The notes under the pieces are model-generated. The model saw only the letters and a program-made list of their open reading frames with translations. It was not told the DNA's origin and ran no database searches. 64,000 nt of DNA, taken from positions 1 through 64,000 of the forward strand of contig NZ_AUBF01000011.1 in the NCBI RefSeq assembly GCF_000429105.1, in the 5' to 3' direction. This document shows, piece after piece, positions 48,416 through 56,358 of this stretch; position 1 is the first letter of the stretch, and each line of letters opens with the position of its first letter. This DNA is from Schaalia suimastitidis DSM 15538 (lineage in GTDB: Bacteria; Actinomycetota; Actinomycetes; Actinomycetales; Actinomycetaceae). The translations under genes were made by a program, and so were the position numbers.

Positions 48416-48764
48416 TATGCCTGCAGATAATGCCCCCGTGATGACGGTGGTCGAGGATGTGGCCTCGCTGATTGTGGTCAACGAAGGGGCCACCGTTTCG
48501 CGCACGGTGATGAGTTGCGAAAATATGCGGCTGGTGCTGTTTTCTTTCGACACGGGTGAGTTCTTGTCGGAACACACAGCGGCAATGCCGGTGATCCTCC
48601 AGACCCTTGAAGGCGCATTGGAAATCGAAGCCGATGGGCGCACAGTAGTGCTGCGGCCGGGCGACGTCATCCATTTTGGGACGCGCTTGCCTCATGCAGT
48701 AAAGGCATTAGAACCGTCGAAACTTGCGCTGTTTATGCTTGATCCGCGCCAGAAGCAGAAATAG
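48408..48764 (+). CDS. Small cupin-domain protein
   Basis: A 118-residue single-domain cupin. The metal-binding motifs are partly present: the first reads FDTGEFLSEHTAAMPVILQTLEG and the second GDVIHFGTRLPHAV (PGDVIHF...PHA is the classic C-terminal half). Such proteins often bind metals and act as enzymes, sensors or storage folds. AAGGAG lies seven bases before ATG 48408, which overlaps the methyltransferase stop by eight bases. It ends the efeUOB-methyltransferase-cupin series. Confidence 0.85.
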   Translation: MTDMPADNAPVMTVVEDVASLIVVNEGATVSRTVMSCENMRLVLFSFDTGEFLSEHTAAMPVILQTLEGALEIEADGRTVVLRPGDVIHFGTRLPHAVKALEPSKLALFMLDPRQKQK

Positions 48765-48909
48765 GGGAGCGGTAAGTAGGGGCTTGACCTGAGTGCGAGG
48801 CGGCCTCGGCACAGCGTGCAGGTGCACGTGGGGCTAAGACCCCGCGGCTGGACGCCCTTGGCAACGCCGACTGTTACGCGCGTAGGTGCCCACACGAAGC
48901 AGAAAGCGT

Positions 48910-48922
48910 TAGGCTTGGCACA
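48910..48922 (+). promoter_or_regulatory. Leaderless -10 box of the TfoX-like gene
   Basis: TAGGCT at 48910-48915, six bases, ATG at 48922. This is the same arrangement as before the GlcU-like gene (TAGGCTTGGC...). The preceding 145 bases after the cupin hold no gene. Confidence 0.6.
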
Positions 48923-49293
48923 TGGGGACAAGTGCCGACACAATGGAGTTCCTCCTCGACCAACTAGCCGAGGTACCGAACCTGCATACGCGCAAAATGT
49001 TTGGCGAATACTGCCTGTACCTGGCAGGTAAACCCATCGCCTTCGTATGTGACGACGAACTTTTCATCAAACCCAACGATGCTGCAGCCGAGTTCATTGG
49101 GCAGCCCGACATGGGACAGGCCTACCCAGGTTCGAAACTGTATATCCGCATTACACCCGACCGGTGGGAAGATCGGCAGTGGCTTGCCCAGGTTGTGCGC
49201 TTGACCTACGAAGCGTTGCCTGAACCTGCGCCACGGAAACCACGTGCGAAGAAAAAATCGTCGGCCACCGACACGAAGGGTAGTTCGCGGTAG
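48922..49293 (+). CDS. TfoX N-terminal domain protein
   Basis: A 123-residue protein made of one TfoX/Sxy N-terminal domain: TRKMFGEYCLYLAGKPIAFVCDDELFIKPN (in part) is the diagnostic stretch, with DRQWLAQVVRLTYEALP closing the domain. The Lys/Arg-rich tail PRKPRAKKKSS follows. In Haemophilus the two-domain TfoX activates competence, but single-domain actinobacterial proteins are not known to do that, so the role is unknown. The gene is monocistronic and leaderless by its promoter. Confidence 0.82.
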   Translation: MGTSADTMEFLLDQLAEVPNLHTRKMFGEYCLYLAGKPIAFVCDDELFIKPNDAAAEFIGQPDMGQAYPGSKLYIRITPDRWEDRQWLAQVVRLTYEALPEPAPRKPRAKKKSSATDTKGSSR

Positions 49294-49430
49294 GTGGTGC
49301 GTGCCACGCAGGGCCGGTCGACAACTCAGGCAGCGCAGGGGAAACCATTGCAAGGACGATGGCGAACCGATGTGGCCAATAATGCAGGTGAATGACTCAG
49401 GTTGACTGTGCTGCGCTGTCTTTGAGGGTG

Positions 49431-50789
49431 TCAGTTTGGCTGCGCAGCGGTGTCGGCGTCAAGGCGTTGTTCAATGTCAGGTGAGGGAAGGAAAAGGAAG
49501 CGGTTTCCTCGTTTTATCTTGCGTACGTATCCGCGCTTTTCCAGCTCTAACAGATCCGTGCGCGCTGTCTGGTACACCACCTGATGTATCTGCATATGCG
49601 TATCAATGGTGGTGTGCCGGTCATCGCGCAGCATCCCTTCGAGTACATCAATCTGCCGATGATTAAGGTCGAGGCCGCGCATCCGTTGGGTAGCAGCATG
49701 AAACTGTGAGCTTTTGACTTCCAGGTAGCGGTAGAGATCATCAATTGCTTGACTCACGGTGCGCGCTTGGTGGAGAAAGAAATGAGTGAGGTCGCCGCCG
49801 TCTTGTTCGGTATGAAGAAACGCTCGGGCGTATTGTGCTGGTGCTTTGCGGAGTAGACGTGAAATCGAAAGATATTCAGCAAGGAAGAACCCTTGATTGA
49901 GCAGTGACCAGTAGAACACTGTACGGGCTGTGCGACCGTTTCCGTCTTCGAAATAGTGGTCATGGCCCATCATAAAGTGCAGAGTGAATGCGCGTAACAG
50001 CGGGGGCATGTAGGTCCCGACCGTGTCATATTCGTTGGCGAAACGGCATAGGGTGTCAAGGCGTTCAGGTAGTTCCTGGGCAGGCGGCGGTATGTGAAGT
50101 AATTGGTCTTCGTCATGTGAGCCGTAGATGCGTACGCGTTCTTCGTTAACCTGTTGAAGTCGGCCTGCTGCGTCGGGATTGTCCAAAGTGTCGGCAGTAA
50201 TCATTCGATGAAATTCGCAGACGAGTTCTGGGGTGAGGGGCTCATCTTTCAAGGCACTGACACGTTGCATCGCCATGTAGCTATTGACGATCATCCGTTC
50301 GCTGCGGTTTGTTGGTTCGCGCTGTTCGTTGAGCATAATGCGGGCGTTACGGCGGGATGTCGATGCGCCCTCTAATTGTGCCGTTGTGATTGCTTCTTCG
50401 ATGAGAGAAGACAAAAGGTAGCGGTTTTTATTCGTCGGATTTGCGGCAGGAGTGGGTAATTCCACTTTTCCCCGTGCCTGTACTGTGATGACGTCGTTGA
50501 GTTGTAACAGACTGTCGGGCAGATTATAGGTCAGCGGTGTCCCGTCAGTAAGTGTAAAAGGTGTTGGACGCGCATTGCCGAGGCGTTTCGTGCGTACCGC
50601 TGCCCACCACAATTCACGGCTCAGCCCTTTTGGAGGTTCGTGGTATGCGAAGTAGTCCCACGGGTGGTAGGCGCTTTCAAAAAGGGGATCGGAATATGTC
50701 AGGGCACTGCGCACTTCGTCCTCGGTAAGGGCGTGCCGTGCGATCAGCGTCAAGAGTGACCCTTGTGGCGGCGGGAGTGGGCGCTTCAC
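49431..50789 (-). CDS. Fic-domain AMP-transferase with winged-helix C-terminus
   Basis: A 452-residue Fic protein. The catalytic motif is HYFEDGNGRTAR (HxFx(D/E)GNGRxxR, about residues 282-293), with the key His, Asn and Arg residues intact. An N-terminal inhibitory helix (ITTAQLEGAS, the TxxxEG motif, about 138) places it in the self-inhibited class II. A helical N-terminus precedes it, and the last 75 residues (MRGLDLNHRQIDVLEGML...VVYQTARTDLLELEKRGYVRKI) are a winged-helix DNA-binding domain. Such proteins usually AMPylate themselves or a cell target. GTG 50789 has AGAGGG upstream. A long perfect palindrome sits immediately upstream. Confidence 0.92.
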   Translation of the reverse strand: MKRPLPPPQGSLLTLIARHALTEDEVRSALTYSDPLFESAYHPWDYFAYHEPPKGLSRELWWAAVRTKRLGNARPTPFTLTDGTPLTYNLPDSLLQLNDVITVQARGKVELPTPAANPTNKNRYLLSSLIEEAITTAQLEGASTSRRNARIMLNEQREPTNRSERMIVNSYMAMQRVSALKDEPLTPELVCEFHRMITADTLDNPDAAGRLQQVNEERVRIYGSHDEDQLLHIPPPAQELPERLDTLCRFANEYDTVGTYMPPLLRAFTLHFMMGHDHYFEDGNGRTARTVFYWSLLNQGFFLAEYLSISRLLRKAPAQYARAFLHTEQDGGDLTHFFLHQARTVSQAIDDLYRYLEVKSSQFHAATQRMRGLDLNHRQIDVLEGMLRDDRHTTIDTHMQIHQVVYQTARTDLLELEKRGYVRKIKRGNRFLFLPSPDIEQRLDADTAAQPN

Positions 50790-50806
50790 TATGACCCTCT
50801 TTCAAG

Positions 50807-50860
50807 CCAATTACTAATTACTACTAATTTATATACTAATTAGTAGTAATTAGTAATTGG
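50807..50860. promoter_or_regulatory. 54-bp AT-rich palindrome upstream of the Fic gene
   Basis: A perfect inverted repeat with 23-base arms (50807-50829 and 50838-50860) and the spacer TATATACT. The arms are built from repeats of TACTAATTA. It begins 18 bases before the fic GTG, covering the likely promoter. The winged-helix of the Fic protein is a natural candidate to bind it. Confidence 0.8.
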
Positions 50861-50898
50861 AAGAGATCACAACCCGTTGCCCTAGCGGCCCCTGGAGA

Positions 50899-50923
50899 AT
50901 CTGGACAAACCCACTGTCCAGAT
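50899..50923. terminator. Hairpin downstream of the GH13 gene
   Basis: ATCTGGACA (50899-50907) pairs perfectly with TGTCCAGAT (50915-50923). It lies about 75 bases past the GH13 stop and could end the nadE-GH13 transcript. Confidence 0.55.
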
Positions 50924-50998
50924 CGGCGCAGCGGCGTTCGACAGCCTGGTAACCCTTAGCGATCCCCGGCGAACCTGGAGTGACTTCCTCCCGCGGCC

Positions 50999-52366
50999 TC
51001 AGGCCAGCTGCTCCCACAGGAGTGCTCCGGCCTCGTCAATGATGCGCACCCGGTTGGGGGAGGAAAGATCAATGGCCACCTCAATAAAACGCGAATCGTC
51101 ATCGCGGGCAATCGTGCGGTAGCGGAAATATTCGTTGCTGAGATCCACGGTATATGTGCGCCCCTGAGTCAGCCACGGTCGGGCGCGGCGAAGCGCAATC
51201 AATGCTGTGTGAGCAGCAAAGAAGACCTCCGCCTGCGAGGATGATGGCCAGCTGTCGGGTGCGGCAGGGTAAGCGGGACGAATCGCGTCGTCGCCACCAA
51301 CGCGTTCCTCCTTCACACCCGTTAACCCCACTTCATCCCCGTAGTAAATACTGGGGATACCACCGACACTCATCAGCATCACCAGCGCTGTGATGGCATT
51401 GGCGTCGCCCACCTTCGAGACAATGCGCGTCACATCGTGGTTGCCAATAAAGGTCTGCGGAATGAAATGCTCCAAGAACTCCTGGTGACGACGCAGCGAC
51501 CACTCAAACTCGTACATATTCCGGTCATTGAGGCTTGACCACACCGCTTTCCACAATTCGTACTGGGTGAGCGTATCGACACGCGAGTGGGCAACAAAAG
51601 CTGGATAATCGCCGTGGATCACTTCACCAAGGAACCACGCGTGGGGAAAACGGTCACGCACACGGGAAAGCACGGCCGCCCAAAAATCTGGCGACACCGA
51701 ATAGGCGGCATCAAGCCGCCACCCATCAGCTCCACGCTCCAGCCAAAACGTCATTACGTCTGCAACATAATCAGCAACCTGTGCTCGGTCGTGTGCTAAG
51801 CGGACGAGGGTGGAGTGGCCTTCAAAGACATGCGGTGTCGGGCCGCTTTCAGCCTCCCAATTGATATCAAGCATTTGTGCGCCGGTGCTCCCTTGACCAA
51901 CGGTCAGTGCTTGTGTAACCCACGGGTGATCGGCGCTGATGTGGGAAAAGACGCCGTCAAGGACGATACGTAAGCCGCGCTCGCGGCAGGCCTGCACGAA
52001 GGTGTCAAAATCGGCTATGGTGCCTAGGCGCGGGTCAATCGAATAGTAGTCCAGGGTGTCATAGCCGTGGGTTGACGATGCGAAAATTGGTCCGAGCAGC
52101 ACACCCGTCACCCCTAGGTCGCATGCATGGTCCAGCCACGCAGTGAGGTGGCTCAGGCGCGGTGCGGCGGCAGAGTCAGTGAGTGCGACAGTGTGGTCCG
52201 ATGCCGATGCCGATGCCGATGCCGATGCCGATGCCGATGCCGGTGTCGGTGCGGGTGCGCGGTCCACCCCTTGGTTCGGCGCAGCGCTGGCGTGGTTATG
52301 GATCGGTGCGCCCGTAAAACCCAACGGGTAGATATGCCACCACACCATGTCATGAGGCCACGTCAT
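50999..52366 (-). CDS. Glycoside hydrolase family 13 (alpha-amylase type)
   Basis: A 455-residue cytosolic GH13 enzyme without a signal peptide. The catalytic regions are visible: GLRIVLDGVFSHI (region I), DGWRLDAAYSV (region II, nucleophile Asp), WFLGEVIHGDY (region III, acid/base Glu) and FIGNHDVTRI (region IV, Asp). The short linker after the first barrel strand contains repeated Ala-Ser encoded by seven CCGATG units at 52198-52239 in reverse sense, an obvious slippage tract. It likely acts on maltodextrins. Its start overlaps the SdpI-like gene by 17 bases, behind GAGAGGTGA. Confidence 0.88.
   Translation of the reverse strand: MTWPHDMVWWHIYPLGFTGAPIHNHASAAPNQGVDRAPAPTPASASASASASASASDHTVALTDSAAAPRLSHLTAWLDHACDLGVTGVLLGPIFASSTHGYDTLDYYSIDPRLGTIADFDTFVQACRERGLRIVLDGVFSHISADHPWVTQALTVGQGSTGAQMLDINWEAESGPTPHVFEGHSTLVRLAHDRAQVADYVADVMTFWLERGADGWRLDAAYSVSPDFWAAVLSRVRDRFPHAWFLGEVIHGDYPAFVAHSRVDTLTQYELWKAVWSSLNDRNMYEFEWSLRRHQEFLEHFIPQTFIGNHDVTRIVSKVGDANAITALVMLMSVGGIPSIYYGDEVGLTGVKEERVGGDDAIRPAYPAAPDSWPSSSQAEVFFAAHTALIALRRARPWLTQGRTYTVDLSNEYFRYRTIARDDDSRFIEVAIDLSSPNRVRIIDEAGALLWEQLA
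52198..52239 (-). repeat. (CCGATG)7 hexanucleotide tract
   Basis: Seven exact tandem copies of CCGATG, with degenerate copies (CCGGTG, TCGGTG) alongside. The unit is six bases, so changes in copy number would keep the GH13 frame and only change the length of an Ala-Ser linker. Confidence 0.95.
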
Positions 52367-52733
52367 CAGTGTTCACCTCTCTTGCAGTGCGATTCGCCAA
52401 TGAGGACGCCACCAAGCGCACACCTGCACAGGCAATAAGGCCAGCCACCACAAGGACTTGTCCTAAAGGATCAGCCGACGACGTGGACGTCAACGCCACG
52501 AAGGCACAGCCCACCATATGTACCACCGCAACTAGGCCGCCCAAGAATATAAAGAACGCGGCAGCTTCATGTCCAGCTTTCCATGCCTTGGCCGAGGCCA
52601 ACACCTCCCTGCCACGCAACCCCAAAGGTGAAGCAAACGGCAAAGAACCCGCTTTGGCATGTCCAGCGCTATACAACGACAAGGCAGCGTAGAGCGCAAA
52701 TAACACCAGACCGACAAGTGCCAGAATATTCAC
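52350..52733 (-). CDS. Small SdpI-like membrane protein
   Basis: A membrane protein of 127 residues with three hydrophobic helices (LALVGLVLFALYAALSLYSAG, AAAFFIFLGGLVAVVHMVG, VLVVAGLIACAGVRLVASS, each only partly cited). The stretch GLRGREVLASAKAWKAGHEAA before helix 2 looks like the SdpI/YhfL-type motif with Trp and His. GTG 52733 was chosen because AAAGG lies nine bases upstream; TTG 52739 is possible. It sits 24 bases after nadE and overlaps the GH13 gene by 17 bases. Its function is unknown. Confidence 0.7.
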   Translation of the reverse strand: MNILALVGLVLFALYAALSLYSAGHAKAGSLPFASPLGLRGREVLASAKAWKAGHEAAAFFIFLGGLVAVVHMVGCAFVALTSTSSADPLGQVLVVAGLIACAGVRLVASSLANRTAREVNTDDVAS

Positions 52734-52757
52734 CGTCAATCACCTTTCCCGTTACGC

Positions 52758-54842
52758 TCAGTGCGCCTGGTCAATACCTGAACCGGGCACGCCCGCAAGC
52801 GCGCTGTGAAGCTCAGCCAACCACGCTGCGGGCGAGGCATCGGAAGGCATACGCCAGTCGCCACGAGGTGACAGCGACCCGCCCGCCATTACTTTCGGGC
52901 CATTTGGCAGCGCCGTGCGTTTGAACTGCTGACTAAAGAAACGGCGAATAAAAAGCTCTTCCCATTTGACTATCTCGGCCAGCGAGTAGGCGCATTTTTC
53001 ATGTTCAGGGAAGGAAGCGGGCCATGCGCCACTGCTGGCATCACGCCACGCATGGTACGCCAAGAAGGCAATCTTTGAGGGGCGCGATCCGCGACGCAAC
53101 ACGTGAAATAACGTGAAATCCTGCAAGTTATAGGGGCCAATACGATCCTGCGTCGACTGCATCTGCCCATCAGGTCCGGCTGGCACCAACTCGGGTGAAA
53201 TCTCCTGAGCCAACACTGATTCCAAAACCTCGGCCACTGCCTGGTCAAACTGGCCAGAAGCCGCCACCCAGCGAATCAAATGCTGAATCATTGTCTTAGG
53301 CACACCCGTATTGACCGCATAGTGGCTCATCTGGTCCCCCACCCCGTAGGTGCACCAGCCAAGCGCAAGCTCCGACAAATCGCCTGTGCCTAACACAATG
53401 CCACCATGATGGTTCGCCAAACGGAACAGGTAGTCGGTTCGCAGACCGGCCTGCACATTTTCAAAGGTCACGTCATAGTGGGCGGCGCCATCAGCATAAG
53501 GGTGACCCATATCAGCCAACATTTGCTTGGCAGCGGGGCGAATATCAATCTCAGCAAAGGAAATCCCTAGGCGCCGTCCCAACTCCCACGCCTTTGACTT
53601 CGTGTGGTCGCTGGTCGCAAAACCTGGCATGGTGTAGCCCAAAATATCGGTGCGTGGACGCCCCAAACGGTCCATCGCCTGCGCAGCAACAATCAGCGCG
53701 TGCGTCGAATCCAAGCCACCTGAAACACCGATGACGACCTTGGGATTACCAATGGCTTTGAGGCGCCCAATGAGTCCAGCCACCTGAATGTTGTACGCCT
53801 CGTAGCAGTCGTGAGCTAGGCGCTCAGGGTCGTCAGGCACAAAGGGGAAACGGTCGTGGGGCCGCAGTAACCCCAAGTCGGTGCGCGGCGGATTTACTGT
53901 GAACGACACGGACATGGGGCATGTGAAGGGAAGATGCCCGTTGGCGCTTGCGGCCAGGTGGTCAGCATTGTCAGCGAAAGAGTTTTGCTGGTGGCGTTCT
54001 GCTACGAGCCGGTCAAGGTCCACGTCGGCGTAGGTAATCTGCGTGCCCGCAGCGAAACGAGGGCCTTCAGCCAACAGGTCCCCGGCCTCGTAAATCATGG
54101 TGTGCCCGTCCCAGGCAAGGTCCGTGGTTGATTCCCCTTGGCCGGCGGCGGCGTACGCGTAGGCGGCGCACAGGCGGGCCGAGGCTGAGCGTGCGTGAAG
54201 GCGTCGATCTTCCCCTCGGCCCACGGTGATCGGCGAGGCCGACAGGTTGAGGATCACCGTGGCCCCCGATAGCGCGAGGGCCGACGCTGGGGAGAAAGGC
54301 ATCCACATGTCTTCGCAGATTTCAATGCCGACATTGAGGCCAGGTATGTCAGTGGCACCGAGGATCATCGAGCCGAAGGGGACACGTTGGCCTGCCACTG
54401 TAATGGTGGGTGTGGTGGTAGCACTGGGGGTGGAAAAATACCGTTTTTCGTAAAACTCACGGTAATTGGGCAGGTGTTGTTTGGGTGTGACCGCCACTAT
54501 GGTGCCGCGGTGGATGGCGACCGCACAGTTAAACAGTCGCCCATCGTGACGCAGGGGCGCACCCACAACAATCAGTGGGAGCAGGTCGCGTGAAGCCTGG
54601 GCGATGGTGGCAAGCGCGGCTTCGGCACGGTCCAGCAGGGGTGCCGACAGGAACAGGTCGTCGAGCGCGTAACCGGTGACGCACAACTCGGGAAAGAGGG
54701 TAATAGCTGCGCCATTGTCAGAGCATTGGCGGGTGGCCTCAATGATTTCGGTGGCGTTCGCGTCAGGGTTTGCCAAGTGGACCGGCAAAGTGACGGTGGC
54801 GATGCGCGCGAAACCTTGGTCGTACAGGCTGTGGAAATACAT
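52758..54842 (-). CDS. nadE: Glutamine-dependent NAD+ synthetase
   Basis: NadE amidates deamido-NAD+ in the last step of NAD synthesis. The 694-residue protein has an N-terminal nitrilase-like glutaminase domain (ITLFPELCVTGYALDD with the Glu, KQHLPNYREFYEKRYF with the Lys, and NVGIEICEDMWMP with the catalytic Cys), then an ammonia-channel region, and a C-terminal synthetase domain with the P-loop VIGVSGGLDSTHAL (about 370) and GTGDLSELALGWCTYG. AAGGAG precedes the ATG. It heads nadE-sdpI-like-GH13. Confidence 0.96.
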   Translation of the reverse strand: MYFHSLYDQGFARIATVTLPVHLANPDANATEIIEATRQCSDNGAAITLFPELCVTGYALDDLFLSAPLLDRAEAALATIAQASRDLLPLIVVGAPLRHDGRLFNCAVAIHRGTIVAVTPKQHLPNYREFYEKRYFSTPSATTTPTITVAGQRVPFGSMILGATDIPGLNVGIEICEDMWMPFSPASALALSGATVILNLSASPITVGRGEDRRLHARSASARLCAAYAYAAAGQGESTTDLAWDGHTMIYEAGDLLAEGPRFAAGTQITYADVDLDRLVAERHQQNSFADNADHLAASANGHLPFTCPMSVSFTVNPPRTDLGLLRPHDRFPFVPDDPERLAHDCYEAYNIQVAGLIGRLKAIGNPKVVIGVSGGLDSTHALIVAAQAMDRLGRPRTDILGYTMPGFATSDHTKSKAWELGRRLGISFAEIDIRPAAKQMLADMGHPYADGAAHYDVTFENVQAGLRTDYLFRLANHHGGIVLGTGDLSELALGWCTYGVGDQMSHYAVNTGVPKTMIQHLIRWVAASGQFDQAVAEVLESVLAQEISPELVPAGPDGQMQSTQDRIGPYNLQDFTLFHVLRRGSRPSKIAFLAYHAWRDASSGAWPASFPEHEKCAYSLAEIVKWEELFIRRFFSQQFKRTALPNGPKVMAGGSLSPRGDWRMPSDASPAAWLAELHSALAGVPGSGIDQAH

Positions 54843-54939
54843 GGGCTACTCCTTTACGGCGGCAAGGTTCATTGTCTCATTCGCGACGCTGTGACGGCAC
54901 GTTGGGGTGAGAATATTTGAGGTGCTCCCTAGCGCGTAA

Positions 54940-54985
54940 GAGAATAATGTACTGGGAAACTGGCACCAACTAGGACATTATCCTC
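54940..54985. promoter_or_regulatory. Inverted repeat in the nadE upstream region
   Basis: GAGAATAATGT (54940-54950) faces ACATTATCCTC (54975-54985), an 11-base inverted repeat with one mismatch and a 24-base spacer. It lies between nadE and the 3' end of the ROK regulator, so it is either an operator for nadE or a weak terminator of the ROK gene. Confidence 0.4.
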
Positions 54986-55027
54986 GCCAAAAGCCGCCGC
55001 CACGCCACAGCACAGCAACAACCCGCC

Positions 55028-56170
55028 TTAGCCTTTCAGGAGTTTCGTGCTGGCAAGGTGAGCTGCCCCCAGTGCGCCCGCATCAGGCCCTGTGCTGGCC
55101 CGTTCAATAATGAGGCTGCGGGTGACAAGCGGGTGACACCCCCGGTACAGGGAGGCGCGAACGGAGGCAACGAAAGCATCGGCTGACGACAGTAATCCGG
55201 CAAGGAACAACGCTTCTGGGTTGAAAAAAGAGGCGACCGCACATAGCGCATCTCCCAGGTGTTCGCCTGCTTCGCGCAAAATATTGGTGGCATGTACTTC
55301 GCCGTTGCGGGCGGCACGCATCATCTGTTCAAGGTCGCCGTCGTTACCGCTTTCACGCTGCCACCGTTCAAGCAAGGCCGCGCCAGCAACGATCGTGGCT
55401 AAACACCCCTTATTGCCGCAGGCGCACGGCATATTTCCGTAACTAGCCCTGCGCACATGGGAAATGTCGCCTGCAGCTCCCGTGGCGCCTCGATGAACCT
55501 GCCCATCAATGACGATACCCACACCTAACCCGCTACCGGCCTTCACGGTGAGCGTGTGCCGAAGGTGCGGATGTGCAATATGTTCCCCCAGAGCCATCAT
55601 GTCAGCATCATTTTCAATGACGACAGGTACACCCAGGTTCTCAGACAGATGCTGACTGATGGGAAAACCGTCCCACCCTGGCATGCGGGATGCTGAATCG
55701 AGCAGGCCCGTTGCAGGGCTGACTGGCGCAGGCAGTGCCAAGCAAATACCAGAGGCGGCAGCATTGTGGTCATCAAGTAGCCCCCGGCAGTGCTGCGCAA
55801 TAGCGTTCAGAGACGGTACCGGGCCTGCGGGTAGGTCAATGTCGTGGTGACGAATCTCCACAACTGTGCCGCGTGCATCCAACAGGGCGTAACGCGCATG
55901 CCCGGTGCCCAATTCAGCGCCAATGAAATACGCCGAATCAGATCGCAAACGCAGCAGTCGGGCGCGTCGCCCACCGGTGGAGTCAGAATCGCCGACCTCT
56001 TCAAGGTGTCCCGAATCCAAAAGTTCCAAGACGCGCAGCGAGATGGTTGACGGCGCCAGGTGCAGGGTGCGTGCCAGGGTGGCGCGCGTTGTAGCGGCCT
56101 CGGAATCGACGAGGCTGAGGATCTGCTGGTGGATCGGCTGAAGATCACCGTTGGTGGCTGTACCCATCAT
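55028..56170 (-). CDS. ROK-family transcriptional repressor
   Basis: A 380-residue ROK repressor. An N-terminal winged helix (ATRATLARTLHLAPSTISLRVLELLDSG, about 25-55) is joined to a ROK sugar-binding domain with FIGAELGTGHARYALL, GLPAPV-like LALPAPVSPATG, VIENDADMMALGE and the zinc motif CACGNKGCLA, where the usual final Glu is Ala. It probably senses a sugar released by the divergent fucosidase locus and controls it. The ATG may be 56170 or the next one at 56167, which is better spaced from AAAGG. Confidence 0.9.
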   Translation of the reverse strand: MMGTATNGDLQPIHQQILSLVDSEAATTRATLARTLHLAPSTISLRVLELLDSGHLEEVGDSDSTGGRRARLLRLRSDSAYFIGAELGTGHARYALLDARGTVVEIRHHDIDLPAGPVPSLNAIAQHCRGLLDDHNAAASGICLALPAPVSPATGLLDSASRMPGWDGFPISQHLSENLGVPVVIENDADMMALGEHIAHPHLRHTLTVKAGSGLGVGIVIDGQVHRGATGAAGDISHVRRASYGNMPCACGNKGCLATIVAGAALLERWQRESGNDGDLEQMMRAARNGEVHATNILREAGEHLGDALCAVASFFNPEALFLAGLLSSADAFVASVRASLYRGCHPLVTRSLIIERASTGPDAGALGAAHLASTKLLKG

Positions 56171-56271
56171 GCACCTTTATTCGATCTGACCAACTTACTT
56201 CGATAGTGTCCCATATTTCGGCGTCGTGCGCAGCTATTTTGGTGAATTGTCGTCCGATAGTTCGCAAGATA

Positions 56272-56301
56272 TTGCAAGAGTTCGAACTTATTTGCTAATC
56301 T
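56272..56301 (+). promoter_or_regulatory. Promoter of the fucosidase-ABC operon
   Basis: TTGCAA (56272-56277), 18 bases, TAATCT (56296-56301). The start would be near 56308, about 51 bases before the fucosidase ATG. Confidence 0.6.
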
Positions 56302-56314
56302 CTCAAACGAACGC

Positions 56315-56334
56315 ACTAAGTAGTGCAACTTAGT
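56315..56334. promoter_or_regulatory. Candidate operator downstream of the fucosidase promoter
   Basis: ACTAAG (56315-56320) and CTTAGT (56329-56334) form an inverted repeat around eight bases, just after the predicted transcription start. It is well placed for repression by the divergent ROK regulator. Confidence 0.4.
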
Positions 56335-56358
56335 TTGATTGGTCGAAGGAGACTGTGA

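Noticed and set aside
52153-52353. Open frames of His-Arg or Asp-Ala repeats across the CCGATG tract
   Set aside because: These are other-frame readings of the hexamer repeat inside the GH13 gene.
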